NCBI GenBank assembly: GCA_018350325.1 | Contig: JAEVLN010000006.1 | Span: 1 to 64,000 of the forward strand | Origin: Globodera rostochiensis | Taxonomy: Eukaryota > Nematoda > Chromadorea > Rhabditida > Heteroderidae | DNA: 64,000 bases | Direction: 5' to 3' | Shown here: positions 44,701-60,439 of the stretch, piece after piece | How positions within the stretch are numbered: the first letter of the stretch is position 1 | Layout of the letters: each line of letters opens with the position of its first letter | Notes under the pieces: generated by a model | Told to the model about the DNA's origin: nothing | Database searches by the model: none | What the model saw: only the letters and a program-made list of their open reading frames with translations | Made by a program: the position numbers and the translations under genes

Positions 44701-45935
44701 CGAGAATATTTGCCAATTCGTGCCCTTCTTCACGCTCATAAAGGTCCGGCGTGCTCCTCTTCGCCGGCGATCCCTCTTCGTCCTTTGTACTGCTCGAACT
44801 CGTCCAGGGTCGTCTCCGAGCCGCTGTTCAACTTTCAGCCTCCAACTTCCCTCCGTCTCAGCTCTTCTCCCCCAGCAGTGGCACGTCTCCATTTGTTAAT
44901 CTCTTCCCTAACAAAAATCCCCCCCCCTCGCATCTTTCAGTGGACGACGGCCTCGCCCACTCCGTCCGACTTCGTATCCATGGCCATTGTTTGCTGCTCC
45001 TGCTGGACTCCCTCCCCGCCCTCTCCGTGTTTAACGTTGGCTCCGTCCCAATGTTTCCCGTCCATGCCGTTCCTCTGTTCGTCGGAGGCATTTCCATCTT
45101 CACATTGCTCTAACTAATTCCATTTACTCAAATTTTACAGGAATTCCAATCGAGTTGGGTCGACGCGCACTTGTGAATTTCTGTTTATCCGATAGTTCAA
45201 GCATTAGAGGTGACAATATTTGTTTAATGTTGGTTTCTTACTTATTTAGGCTGTTTTATGGACATTAGCATTAACGGACTCCCAATCGATTTGAACTACT
45301 CGGCGGCGATGGCGGACAATCAAACATTTCCTTCTGTTTTGGAATGTTCAGAGGCGGTCGATCTTTGCGCCGGAGATAAATGTGAGGGGAAAGGAAGAAA
45401 CTGTCGGATGGACGAGTTGGAGACGGAAGGATGTAAATGTGTTGAGAGTTTGGGGAGTGGGGGGGACGAAGAGCAACGGCGGCACAATCGGAGGGGGCCG
45501 AGGCTTGGGAGGAAGTGCCGCGAACGACAAAGGCCACGAAGAAACGCATTTTGGGTGGCGGAAGGATGCCGGTGAATGGGCGGGGGGGGGGGGGTAATTG
45601 GAAACGCATTTTGGGTGGCGGAAGGATGCCGGTGAATGGGCGGGGGGGGGGGGGAATTGGAAACGCATTTTGGGTGGCGGAAGGATGCCGGTGAATGGGC
45701 GGGGGGGGGGGAATTGGAAGGGTTAAATGAAACTTCCATTAGATCGGTGCATTCTCTTCCCTTTTGTGCCGGAAAGTGTGCTGGCGATGATGGCCAATGT
45801 TGTGTAGCGACGCATAAACAAAAGAGGCGAGTCCGGGTGATCTGCAGGGAAGGAGATGAAGCGGAGGAAGAGCGGTGGAGGATGATCGAAGTGCCGAGAA
45901 AGTGCGGATGTTCGCGTGAGTGCCGGAAGCGATGA
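38739..45935 (+). CDS. slt-1: Slit, secreted axon-guidance ligand
   Basis: Secreted ligand of Robo receptors. Starts with a signal peptide (MSYVLFSLILLQLRLLLQLV). Domains in order: first LRR N-cap CPHRCSCAHSTVIC (38870), LRR exons at about 39008, 39122, 39340 and 40652, C-cap NPWHCDCRLRWLKRL (40990); second N-cap CPSGCTCTESG (41262) with LRRs to NPLICDCN (41945); third N-cap CPEPCQC-like (42200) with LRRs to about 43050; fourth N-cap CPSGCTCLHQP (43270) with C-cap NPFWCDCEMNWAVRWL (43800). EGF repeats at 44080-44350 (RCECPPGFNGTFCE; NGGTC). Laminin G at about 44730-45300 (GCFMDISINGLPI). The C-terminal cystine-knot exon is 45743-45935 (QCCVATHKQKRRVRV to PRKCGCSREC). Four LRR blocks, EGF, LamG and CTCK define Slit. 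Exact exon edges are only partly resolved. Confidence 0.93.
39660..40500. repeat. Slit intron with 220-bp near-pure G tract
   Basis: The intron between LRR exons holds about 40275-40470, made almost only of G with single A interruptions (GGGGGAGGGGGG type). Such DNA has strong G-quadruplex potential on the transcribed RNA. Long Gly/Glu or Pro frames here follow from composition. Confidence 0.85.
45537..45718. repeat. Triplicated exon end plus splice donor in Slit
   Basis: Three tandem copies of a roughly 60-bp unit: GAAACGCATTTTGGGTGGCG, GAAGGATGCC, GGTGAATGGGC, then a G run of 10-12. The first copy is the true end of the exon (FWVAEGC) and its donor GTGAAT, joined in phase to the cystine-knot exon at 45743. 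Copies two and three repeat the same coding end and donor within the intron. Confidence 0.92.
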
Positions 45936-46860
45936 AATTGCCGGAGGCGTTCCTTGCAGCTCTTTCGCTCCTTCCCATCCCTTCCCGTGCTTTATCCTTT
46001 ATCCCTTCACATTTTTTGAACTCATTTCATTCGTTTTCTTGCCTCAAATTTATTTAAATTGCATTATAAATGGAAATAAAAATAACGTCACAGAAAGAAA
46101 CTCCCAATTTAGCGGACTAACCAAAATCGAACTCAGAAAAACACTCCAAAATTTTTTCTTCCATTAACACTTTTGGTGGGCGATGGGGGGGGGGGGGGTC
46201 ATCCGATACTCTTCAAAAGTGTCACGCCTGCAAAAAACAACAAAATGGGCGGAAATGCCGAGAAATGGACGAAAGAGAGGAAAATGTATGAAAATGCTCG
46301 CCGGAGGGCATTTTCGCATTTTCCCTAATTATTATTCGTCTTCCCTTGCCGAAGGGAGGGAAAGGAATGGACCCCCCCCCCCCCCCCCCCTTTCTTCACT
46401 TCTCCTCTCACCGGATGCACTCGCCGCAGTTTTTGTTCATTCATTTTCTCCCATTTCATTCACCTTTCTAAGATAATGTAAAATGATGCGAAGCAAACCA
46501 CCAACATATTAGGCTTGTGATGAGAGAATTAAGCCAATGAATGGCACATTCATTGCATTATCCCCTGGGGGGATGAACAGAAATGGGAGGGGCGTCGAAT
46601 GGAGCCTTTTTTCCATGGTTTAGTAAAAAATATTTTCATTCGCTTTGAAAAAAGGCCAGAAAAAGTTGTGCCGAGAAAACTATGAAAAGCCCCGGTTTTT
46701 GGCATGTTGCCTTGAAATTTTTGAAACGCTTTGAACAGCTTATTTTTGTGAATTAATATTCCCCTCCTTTAATTCGTGTAACTGTGCTCCCCTCCTCTCC
46801 CCCCTCCCCTCCCCCTCTCAAGAACGGCCGAGAAATCGTCGAGACTATCTGAGCTTTAAC
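45936..46860. other. Spacer downstream of Slit
   Basis: AT-rich 3' region, then poly-G at 46184-46196, poly-C at 46371-46390 and CCCCTCC-rich DNA at 46760-46820. No gene is seen. Confidence 0.4.
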
Positions 46861-46965
46861 GGGCGGCAGCGTAGCTCAGTCGGGAGAGCACCCATACCAA
46901 ATTCTTTTTGGTTTGGTTGGCTGTGCTCAGAGTTATGGCGCTTCAAACTTTCTTGGGACCGAAAT
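46860..46965 (+). other. tRNA-like fragment (possible tRNA-derived SINE head)
   Basis: GCAGCGTAGCTCAGTCGGG followed by AGAGC is a textbook tRNA D-arm and internal A box, with a 4-bp stem GCTC/GAGC. It is followed by a hairpin ACCAAA-TTCTT-TTTGGT in the anticodon-arm position. No convincing T arm or matching 3' acceptor strand follows; GCGCTTCAAACTT is the nearest. I read it as a truncated tRNA or tRNA-derived repeat, not a working tRNA. Confidence 0.45.
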
Positions 46966-48564
46966 GGCGGGGCTGAACTTACCTAGCCCCATTCTGAACG
47001 GTGCCAAGTGAATTAGACAGCGATCGAATTCGACGGATCGATCCTTTGGGTGCGGGAACAAAGAGTGCCTATTTTTGTGCCGGAGATTACTCCCCCCCCC
47101 CTTTTACGCTTTAATGCACTTGGCGACCACTTTCTCCAAATCCCATCTTTTTTGGCTTTGTATTTTGAGCCCTCTGAAAGTAAAAATGGAAATGCGCAAA
47201 AAAGGGCCACAAAAAAGTCGGTGAAGTGACAAATGATCCCTAATAGCCAACGGCCATTATTTGAAAGCGGAACCGCCGCAAAAAATGGAGCCGGCGGGAT
47301 AACTTTGGCTTAATGGTCGTTCGAGCAAAATAAATCGCAGTTTATTATTTTGCCAACGGAAGTAAAAGGACATTTTGCCATGCGAAGGGACGTTATTTTG
47401 TTACGGCGCTGAGAGTTGAGGACTTTTCGAAGATTTGCATTGAATGTTCAGCGTTCGGAAGCGGACGGAATAAAAGGGCAAGGCTTTTGGCATTTGTTTC
47501 ATTTTTTGCCCTCCGGCGGCACAATGCCACTGGCCCATTATTCGTCGGCCATTGCTCCGTCCCATCGGTCGTCGACGTCGACCCGACCTTCCGTCTCTTT
47601 CACTCAACTTCCGCTGCGTCCGCCTTTAGCGCTTTCCTACCGGCAGCAATTATCGCGGAGACTCCCCCCCCCCCCCGGATACTCCCCCCCCCCCCCCCCC
47701 CCACCCCGGAGGATACTCCCCCCCCGGATACTCCCCCTCCCCCGTCCCCCCTCCCTCGCGGAGACCCCCCCCCGCCCCCCCCCCCTCCCTCGCGGAGACC
47801 CCCCCCCCCCCTCCCTCGCGGAGACCCCCCCCCCCCGCCCCCCACCGACTCATCCGTTTGCCTTTTCGCCGTTCCCACATGGCAAAATCACTGCAGGGCA
47901 ACCATCCATCAGATTTGCTCTTCCCCTATTCTTCGTCCTCTCATTTTTGCCCCCGTTCAAGTTTCCCCTTTAATACCCTCCCACCCCCCCCTCCCCCTCC
48001 TCCCCCCCCCCCCCCTAATCCCCCCCCCCTCCCTTCAATTCCTCCCCAAATGGCCAAGTGCACTTTTATTTCCCATCAGTTCAGCAGCAAGGATGAGTTA
48101 CTGAGCAATAAAATGATTGAGTTATAAGGGCCTTTTCGGCTTATGACTTCTTACTTTTGTCGACTATAATTTTCTGTGCCAATTTTTATCTTTGCCAATT
48201 AGGCCAAATATCAAATTGTGCAATTAATCTCTCCCATTAAAAAATGCATGCCAACCCGCTGCCCCCACCATATCACTTCACATTCACTCACAGTTACATT
48301 TACTCCTTCCCAAAGTCCCTCCTGCGGCAATTCCCCCCCCCCCCCCCCTTCGTGTCCCAATCCAATTTCCCCAAAATGAATGTTCTCCAGCCTTTGCCCC
48401 CCCCCCTCCCCTCTCCCCTCTCGCCAATATCGAATTCCCCCCCCCCCCCCTCCCTCCCTCCCCCTCCAGACAATTTGTCCAAATTCTCTCAACAAAAACC
48501 TTTCTCTAAGAAATTCTGAATTTTCAGTTGAACCAAAGAGCAGAAACTTTCCAATCATTTCAAT
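46966..48564. repeat. C-rich spacer
   Basis: 47660-47850 has tandem C-rich units with CTCGCGGAGACCCCCCC, about 45-50 bp apart. More C tracts lie at 47975-48030 and 48327-48450. Proline-rich frames are compositional. Possible promoter DNA of the small membrane-protein gene lies at the end. Confidence 0.6.
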
Positions 48565-49010
48565 ATGGCCTCATATTCAGACGAACTGATGAAGGTTTTA
48601 TTTATTTATTATCATTTATTATTTAAATTTAGGTTCCTCTCTGGGCTTGGTGGACTTTTGGCCTTTCGTTGGCATTGGTAATTTGTGTTGTGATTGAATC
48701 CAGCGAAATATTTGGGGTTTAGGTGGTCATCTTCCTCCTCCTCGACTGGCTTCTCATCCGGCGCAACGCCCTTTCCTCTTCCTCCGTTTGTTTTTCCTTC
48801 CGGCGACATCCCTCCGGCAAATACGGGGGCTATTCGTCCGCCTCCCATTGCACCGGAGGTGCCGGAATGAGTGGCCAGGACTATTTCGGTATTGGAGGGA
48901 CTGGTGGTGGCGCAGGAGGCGGGGCAACTGGCGGCTCGGGGGGCGGCGCCGGAGGGGCCGGGCCCTTCGGACACCACAAACGGTCAACAAATTTGATCCT
49001 GTCAGTGTGA
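48565..49010 (+). CDS. Small Gly-rich single-pass membrane protein
   Basis: Three phase-0 exons, 48565-48594, 48633-48677 and 48723-49010, give 120 residues plus stop. Residues about 11-38 are hydrophobic (VPLWAWWTFGLSLALVVIFL then LLDWLLIRR), interpretable as one long transmembrane helix with basic residues after it. The C-terminal half is Gly-rich (GGTGGGAGGGATGGSGGG). Short 38-45 bp introns match the rest of the window. No family is recognised. The alternative downstream frame ending NCQCTD is less likely because it needs an extra shift. Confidence 0.55.
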
Positions 49011-49646
49011 GTCAACAGACGGACAAACGGACGAATTGCCAATGCACGGACTAACGGGTGTCACTAAGAAGTCCTCCCCCTGGGGGGCTTTTGTTCGATT
49101 CTTTGTCACTTTAACCAACGGAACCGACAAAACGTTAAATAATTGCAAAATATTTATCTATTCATCACATAATTTGACAATAAATTGTGCATAATTCTTG
49201 CGTTTTATTCTTCGATGTTTTCGCCGTTTGCGCTTCAAAAGAATTTGCCCATTCCGACTAAACTTGGCCGGGGGTCGCGCTCCCGCCGCACTTTGATCAT
49301 TTGCTGGCGGAGAATGTGCGAGTGGAAGACGCGGAACAGAGCGTTCAGATGCGATTCCTTCGAACAAAGCAAAAGTGCCAATGCCAATCTCAATTCCTCT
49401 CTCAGCTAACCTTAATCGGCAACTCGTCTTCTTCTACCTCTTCCCCCTCTTCCTCGTCTCGTTCATCCTCTTCAATTGCCTTCCGAGACGGAGACGCGGA
49501 AGACGCGGTGGAGGAAGCGGAGAACGAAAAGACGGCACGAGGGGAAGATGCCGGAGGGGTGGAGGAAGCTCGGGACGCGAGGAGAACAGAGTGGCTAAAC
49601 GGTGGAAGGGATGGAGGAGGGGGCAAGGCTAATGGATGAGTGCCTC
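49011..49646. other. Spacer with unassigned frames
   Basis: AT-rich to 49200. At 49200-49640, plus-strand frames are open and rich in Ser and Glu/Arg, but there is no recognisable domain or clear exon set. Confidence 0.35.
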
Positions 49647-51073
49647 TCACCGGTCACCCCCGGGGGTCACTTTCTTTCGTTCATCAGCGTCTTTATCTCC
49701 ATCAACATTATTTTCTTCCGGCGTGTACTTCATTTGGACCCGATCAGTCGCCGCTTCCGATCTCTGCCTCCCTTCTGCGTCCTTTCCGCACTCTTTCTCT
49801 CCTCCGCCTTCACACTCTCTCTCTCCTCCGCTCTCTCTGTTTCCTCCGTTCTCTCTTTCTCTTCCGCACTCTCTTTCTCCTCCGCCTTCACACTCTCTCT
49901 CTCCTCCGCACTCTCTCTCTCCTCCGCACTCTCTTTCTCCTCCGCACTCTCGACCTACTGACATCGACTCTCTGCTTATTTGTCCCTTTCTTTTGACCAA
50001 ATTTCCGAGGGCTTTTCTGTAGAAGTTGGCTTGTCTCCTACGGGATTTGGGCTTTATGATGATTTTATGTCTATCCGGTGTCGGCTTTACCTGGAGGATA
50101 TTGCGGTTTGTCGGAATTGACGAACCAACGCGTCGTTTCCGCCGAGTTGGCCAATAATCCGTTCGGATTCTATGCAAAAGCCAAAATGTCTCAGAGATTG
50201 GCCCTGACCACGGCACATTTCATTTAGTGCCCATTTTATAAATGTAAAGTTTCAGTGCCAGAATTTTTGCTAACAAAAATATTTTTGCTGGCAAATTGGG
50301 TAATTTTATTCCCGGACCAAAGTGTACAGCATAGAAATGGGCACTGAAATGAACTGCTCCGCCCCGACCAACCTTTTCTTCGCTGTTCAAACTCCCCAAT
50401 AACGTTGCGCAAGTGCATGTTTTCGTCCACCAATTTGTTGATGATCGTCATGTACTGTTCCTTCTCGCGCAAAAACTGAATTGGAATTGGTTAACCGAAG
50501 GTTTCGGCATTTTGATTTTCGGGTACCTCTGATTCCGGCACTGACTGTGCCAAGTGAGTACGGAGTCGTTTGCACTCGCTCTCCAGCTTGTTCAACATTA
50601 TGCGCTTCTCCGCTGCTTGGGCCACGCCTTTGTCCGACATCAATTTCCTACACAAAAAGATTTCAAGTTTAAAACTTTTTGAAGCCTCCAACAAATTGCC
50701 TACCCCCCTCCCCCCCTCAACCCACTCATTCTCGGCACTCTTTTCGTGCAGCATTCGCTCGTAAAGCAACACTTTCCGCTGCAGAGATGCCAATTCCAGC
50801 CGTGCCGCCGCGTTGCCCCCTTCGGCGCCGTTGTTCGCTTGGACTTGCAAAAGTCGCCCAATCTCCGCCTCCCTACGGCGACATTCGCTCTCCGCCATTC
50901 GAAGTCGAGTCCGAAAATGGGAGTTCTCTCGAAGGGCCGTTTGGTGCGCCTGACGAAGCATTTCGCGTTAATTTGAGATTGACTTTAATGACCTTTGATA
51001 AACCATATAAATAAATTAAAATAAATACCTTTTTGGCACTTAACAATTCCTCGCGAAAGTCGTCGCTTCTCAT
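49647..51073 (-). CDS. Coiled-coil protein with Arg-Glu-Cys-Gly repeats
   Basis: Exons in order (approximate): MRSDDFREELLSAKK (51073 to 51029), AHQTALRENSHFRTRLRMAE to KSAENE (50957 to about 50730), KLMSDKGVAQAAEKRIMLNK to SVPESE (50648-50527), FLREKEQYMTIINKLVDENM to EFEQRRK (50480-50374), an exon from 50200 (GQSLRHFGFCIESERIIGQ), then a final exon to 49647. Phases agree at each join I checked. The first four exons form a heptad-rich coiled coil. The last is basic, then has about eight ECGGER/RECEGGGE repeats encoded by CTCTCTCCTCCGCA units, and ends acidic. Function unknown; a structural or scaffold role is only a guess. The start codon may lie upstream. Confidence 0.65.
49800..49960. repeat. 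CTCTCTCCTCCGCA tandem repeat in coding exon
   Basis: An 18-bp type unit (CTCTCTCTCCTCCGCACT) with some 15-bp variants, about eight copies, encoding RECGGE on the minus strand. Unit lengths divisible by three keep the frame. Confidence 0.85.
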
Positions 51074-52277
51074 TCAGACTTTAGACCATCGTAATTTTAG
51101 CCAAACAGAGGGAAAGAATGGAGGTTGGCGGGCGAAAAACGGAGAAATGGCGCGGACGGAAATCCCCACAAAACTATTACAGTATGCCCTCGTCTCATTC
51201 ACTGTGTCCCAAAGGTTATGGCCCCGTCAGGGAGTTCCGGATCCCCTGGGATTAGGTAAGTGCTGGATAATAGCGGCCAAATGGCCCACCCCCCTACAGC
51301 AATAAGTTCCCATGACAACGAAAGGTGCAACAACGAAGCGCGGAGGTTAAGAGAAGGCTTGATTGAAGGGGTTCAGGTTAATGAAGCTCTTTCGATGGCA
51401 TTGTCTCAAGGGAATTAGTGCAGGGATGGGGACCCGGGCGTCCCGCTTTTTAGAAAAGCGGGATGCCCATGCTTTACCGATTGATTGGAATTTCGTTCTG
51501 TTTGATGCTCTTCACAAAACTTACAAAATTAGCCATACGAATTAATTGTTAATGCCAATTCGTCGGAGGCTGTGTAATGCCAATCGGACCAGCAGAAAAG
51601 AGAGCAGCACAACAAAGAGCGACTAAACAATCGCCGAGCGAAGTCAGTTTTTTGGAGGGAAAAGCGACGGCTTAAATTATTCACCAAATTAAACAAAAAG
51701 TTGAAAATGTAAATATTTTTAACGACAGAATAACCCCTTTTTTTACGCTTTGGGGTATCCCTTCGGGGGAGGGACGAGTTTTCGAGCCAAATTTTGACAG
51801 TTTCTGAAACTATTTATTTGTTGACTTTTTTTTTATCAACCAAAGCTAATCAATTTACCTTTTTCAAAAAAGTATCGCTTAAAACGTGTAAGTGCCAGCA
51901 ATTTTGAAAGTCTATACCTTAAAGAAATAAGATGAAAGAATTTCAAGTAGTACAGTAATTATATGAAAAATGTACAAACTTGAAAATTATTTATTGTCAC
52001 GAAATCCTTTAAAATAAAATTATTCTGATTTTCGATCTTAAATTGTGCTTTTGCTTTCTTTTTTGTTTTCGCAATTCCTTTTTGGGATTTTAGACCCAAA
52101 AAACTTTTTTTAGTCGGCATTTTTAGTTTCAAATTTTGATATAAACTTCAAAAACGACTAATAAATAACTATTTTTGTAGTCCGCGTCTTATTCGTTTGC
52201 CCTTTGCCTTTCTATTTTTAAAAAATATCATTTTTTAGAGGCAAAAAGTAAAGATTTTCCTCAAACCGCATCAAAAA
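51074..52277. other. Divergent upstream region, AT-rich
   Basis: Between two divergently transcribed genes. At 51430-51475 there is a hairpin GGGCGTCCCGCTTTT/AAAAGCGGGATGCCC; the left flank CAGGGATGGGGACCC resembles hAT termini. The DNA from 51700 to 52270 is strongly AT-rich and probably holds the V-ATPase promoter. No gene is supported. Confidence 0.5.
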
Positions 52278-57475
<5,198 letters not shown>

Positions 57476-57741
57476 ACGAACTGTGATGATCGGTGATGAC
57501 TTTCCAAATTCATTCACACATTTTATCCTTAGTGTGTAGCGATGGAAGCATTAAAACAATTCGATTGCTTTTTGGGATGGGTCGGAACAATTGGCAACCC
57601 CGCTGGCGAAAAGATCACTTCGCGCCATTATTCTCCAAATTCAAAAAACGCCTCAGCGAGCTGTAGTTGTGGTAAGCGCCACAGAGTTTCCACCGGCACG
57701 GGTGGGCGCTGCGGCGATTTGCTTAAACGCGAACGGTTAGA

Positions 57742-58153
57742 TTATGCCGTCCCAAAGTTACCGTAGGCCTGTGGCAATGACCGGCGCTGGAGGGCGTAAA
57801 GTTGGAGAGGTGACTGTAAACTTTGGGTGAGGGATTTGGGGTAAGGGCTTAGAATGGGTGGAGAAGGCTCCTCGATGACGTAAGTGGCGGGCACGACCGA
57901 GCTGAACTGATCGAACGGCTAAAAAATGTTTTAAGAGGGCGGAAGACGAATGATGGCATAAACTGCTGGGGGGGGGGGGTCCCAACAAGGCGAACGAGAG
58001 AAGGATGTTCCCGTTGTACCGGACGTTTATTTCACAGCACTAATTTGTAAGCAATTAACTTACAGCTGCTGAAACGGATGATGGGGGCAGAGCCATGCTG
58101 AGAAAGAGCATCGCCACCAGCATGGAGACGAACACCGGCGAAGGAGCAAACAT
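57742..58153 (-). CDS. Short secreted peptide precursor (unrecognised)
   Basis: Two phase-0 exons, 58153-58064 and 57918-57742, give 88 residues plus stop. Exon 1 is almost entirely a signal peptide (FVSMLVAMLFLSMALPP then SSVSAA, a good signal-peptidase site). Exon 2 is PFDQFSSVVPATYVIEEPSP and a Pro/Leu/Gln/Ser region, then a dibasic RR followed by SLPQAYGNFGTA at the C-terminus. Layout resembles a neuropeptide or secreted effector precursor, with the last 12 residues as a possible product; this is inference. Borders are GTAAGT and TTTTTTAG. No family is recognised. Confidence 0.6.
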
Positions 58154-60439
58154 CGAAGCCAGAGGGGACAAGGAAAGGAGGGAGAAAGAACCAAAATGCA
58201 CGGTGGAAGGAAGTGCGCCGTAGGGGATGGATGATGGAGGTGGGAGGAATAAATGGGGGAGATTTGATTGGATTGGCCAAATTAACCAAGGAACGGGCAA
58301 AGAGTGCGTGGGGGTGGGTGGGTGCCTTGTGGCTGTCTAATGGGAATGCTTTGCGATGAATGTTTGCCTTCCCTCACTTCGGCGTTCACTCATTAAATTT
58401 GGCTACGGCGATAATCATTTTTCGGAATGTAAATGATTCCGCGAGAATTCAATGAACCAAACGAACGGTTTTTTGCCTTTTGCATTTACTTTTATTAGGT
58501 TAACGTTCGTTCGCACAAATGGACGGGCAATTAAATTCATTCTGAGAGATTGGACGGACTTTATTGAATATCCGGGACTTTTGTGTCTTGGACAATCTCA
58601 AGCAGTTCAATCGTTTCTGGCGGTTCATCCTTCGATGGCTCCGGCGCGAATTTCCCCGTTTTGTGTCCGTGGGCCCGGCCGAGGATGAGCGGAAGGCGAT
58701 TGGAACAAATGGTAAATGTTTTCCAATTGGTCAGCCACCCAATACGGCCTCGGCCTCGGCCTCAGTCCATTCGGCGATCGGCCGGTCGTCGCCATCGCGC
58801 CGCCATTGGATATGGCCAACTTCCATTGCGCGGGCACATTTTCAACATCAATTGGGCGCTTTTCCTTTCGCTGATGCCTTCCCATTGCCGGCGGATGCGA
58901 CTCATCTTAAATAATGTTGCCGTATAATTTGGAAGAAAATTTACTTTTGCAATCGTGTTTATATTTTTTTATTTCAATTTTGGAGAACCAAAAAAGGAAT
59001 CGTTAGAATAAATAATTTATTTGATTTTAAAAACCATAAATATTGGACCCAAAAAAGTTTGCCCAGAATGATTCTACGCATTTTGGAAGTAAAACGGGAC
59101 GAAAAAAAGGAAGGACAGTGCGGGGCTTACAAATATTTTCCAAATTCATAAAATATATTTTGTTAGAATTCATCTATTGTTAAGCATATTTCTAGAATAT
59201 ATTATCTTTTTGGGGGTGGGGGGGCTCCAATTCGAGCGCCGATATGCGCGGGTGTGCAATCAAATCAATTCCGATCCCGGGTCGAGAAGATGGCAACGGG
59301 AATTGCTGAAAGAGATGCGATAGCGCCCCTCCCCCCCCCCCCCCCCAGCAATTAGCAATTCAACATTGGCGTGCGTGTTCCAATAAAAGGGCCTCCGGGG
59401 CACATCCATCCCAACTCCTTGCGTCGTTTGTCCTCTCTAATTGGTGGGGAAGGCTTCTTCCAAACCCTCGGGGCTTATGCCCAAAGTCTTCCATCCCCCC
59501 AACGAACATCCATTGCTTTTGTGTTTGTTTCTCTCTTCTGCCTTTATTCCATTCCATTTAATTCACATTCCCCACCCTCAGATGGGAGAAATAGCCCCCA
59601 AGGGGTCCCTTCGTCAGTGCCCTTCCCCTCGGCGGGTGCCAATTCCCAAATTTTCAAATTGTGCCCTCCCCAGAAATTAACTCCGTTGGCTCATCCCTCG
59701 GCTACTTTTGGATGTGAGGAACGTAAAGGGACAGTCCAACAAACAACTCACCCGACCAACCCATCGGTCCTTTCCGCGCAATTGGCCTCAGATTTCACTG
59801 AATTTACCATTCAGTGCCGTAATTGGCTCCCCCCCCCCGGCGATCCTTTTGCACAGTCAACCCATTCATTTGTCGCTTCCACCTCGGGTCTCTTTTGAAG
59901 CAAATGAATGAGTCGGATTTATTTGTATTGAGTTAAATAGGAGGGAGGTCAACTCATCACATCATTAATCAGTCAGTGTTTGTGCCCTCCGGGGGGGGGG
60001 GGGAGGGTCAGCTGCTCTTTCTTTTTCTATTTCAAAGGGAACGCAAAGCGTTCGTTCTTAACATTTCACACGCCCTCGGGGAATTGTCTCTTTGAAGCGA
60101 AAGGATTTGAGCGCCAAGTCACCGATCCACCAGCTTAAATTTGAAAAGGGTTGCCAAACAAAACAAAACTCGAGATTTTTCAGACTCGAAAATTTTGTTT
60201 CCCCTCGGGAAACGCTCTTAAAATTTGTTTCAAATATTTTGACAAAAACAGGCCAAATTTTCTCACTCCTTCTCACAACTTCCCCTGGGGCGCCCTCCCA
60301 ATTCCCAAAAATAGACAATTCCTCTCAAGAGAGACTACCTCAGCCTCGACTGTTTCTCGGCCTCCACTATCAAGGAAATTCTTCCGGGCCATTTCCCCTC
60401 CCGTCCCTTACATCCCTTCCCTTTCATCCATCCAATCCT
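58154..60439. other. Spacer with unassigned frames
   Basis: 58560-58710 on plus has an open frame with NLKQFNRFWRFILRWLRREF before a GTAAATG donor-like site; it could be an exon but no partner was found. 58930-59200 is AT-rich. 59371-59898 has a long plus frame without recognisable domain. G and C runs occur at 59215, 59330 and 59990. Nothing here is firmly a gene. Confidence 0.35.

Noticed and set aside
46860..46965. Functional tRNA gene
   Set aside because: D arm is perfect, but the T arm and the 3' acceptor strand are missing; kept only as a tRNA-like fragment.
47487..48104. Pro-rich 205-codon frame
   Set aside because: Composition of C-rich repeats; no domain and no conserved splice structure.
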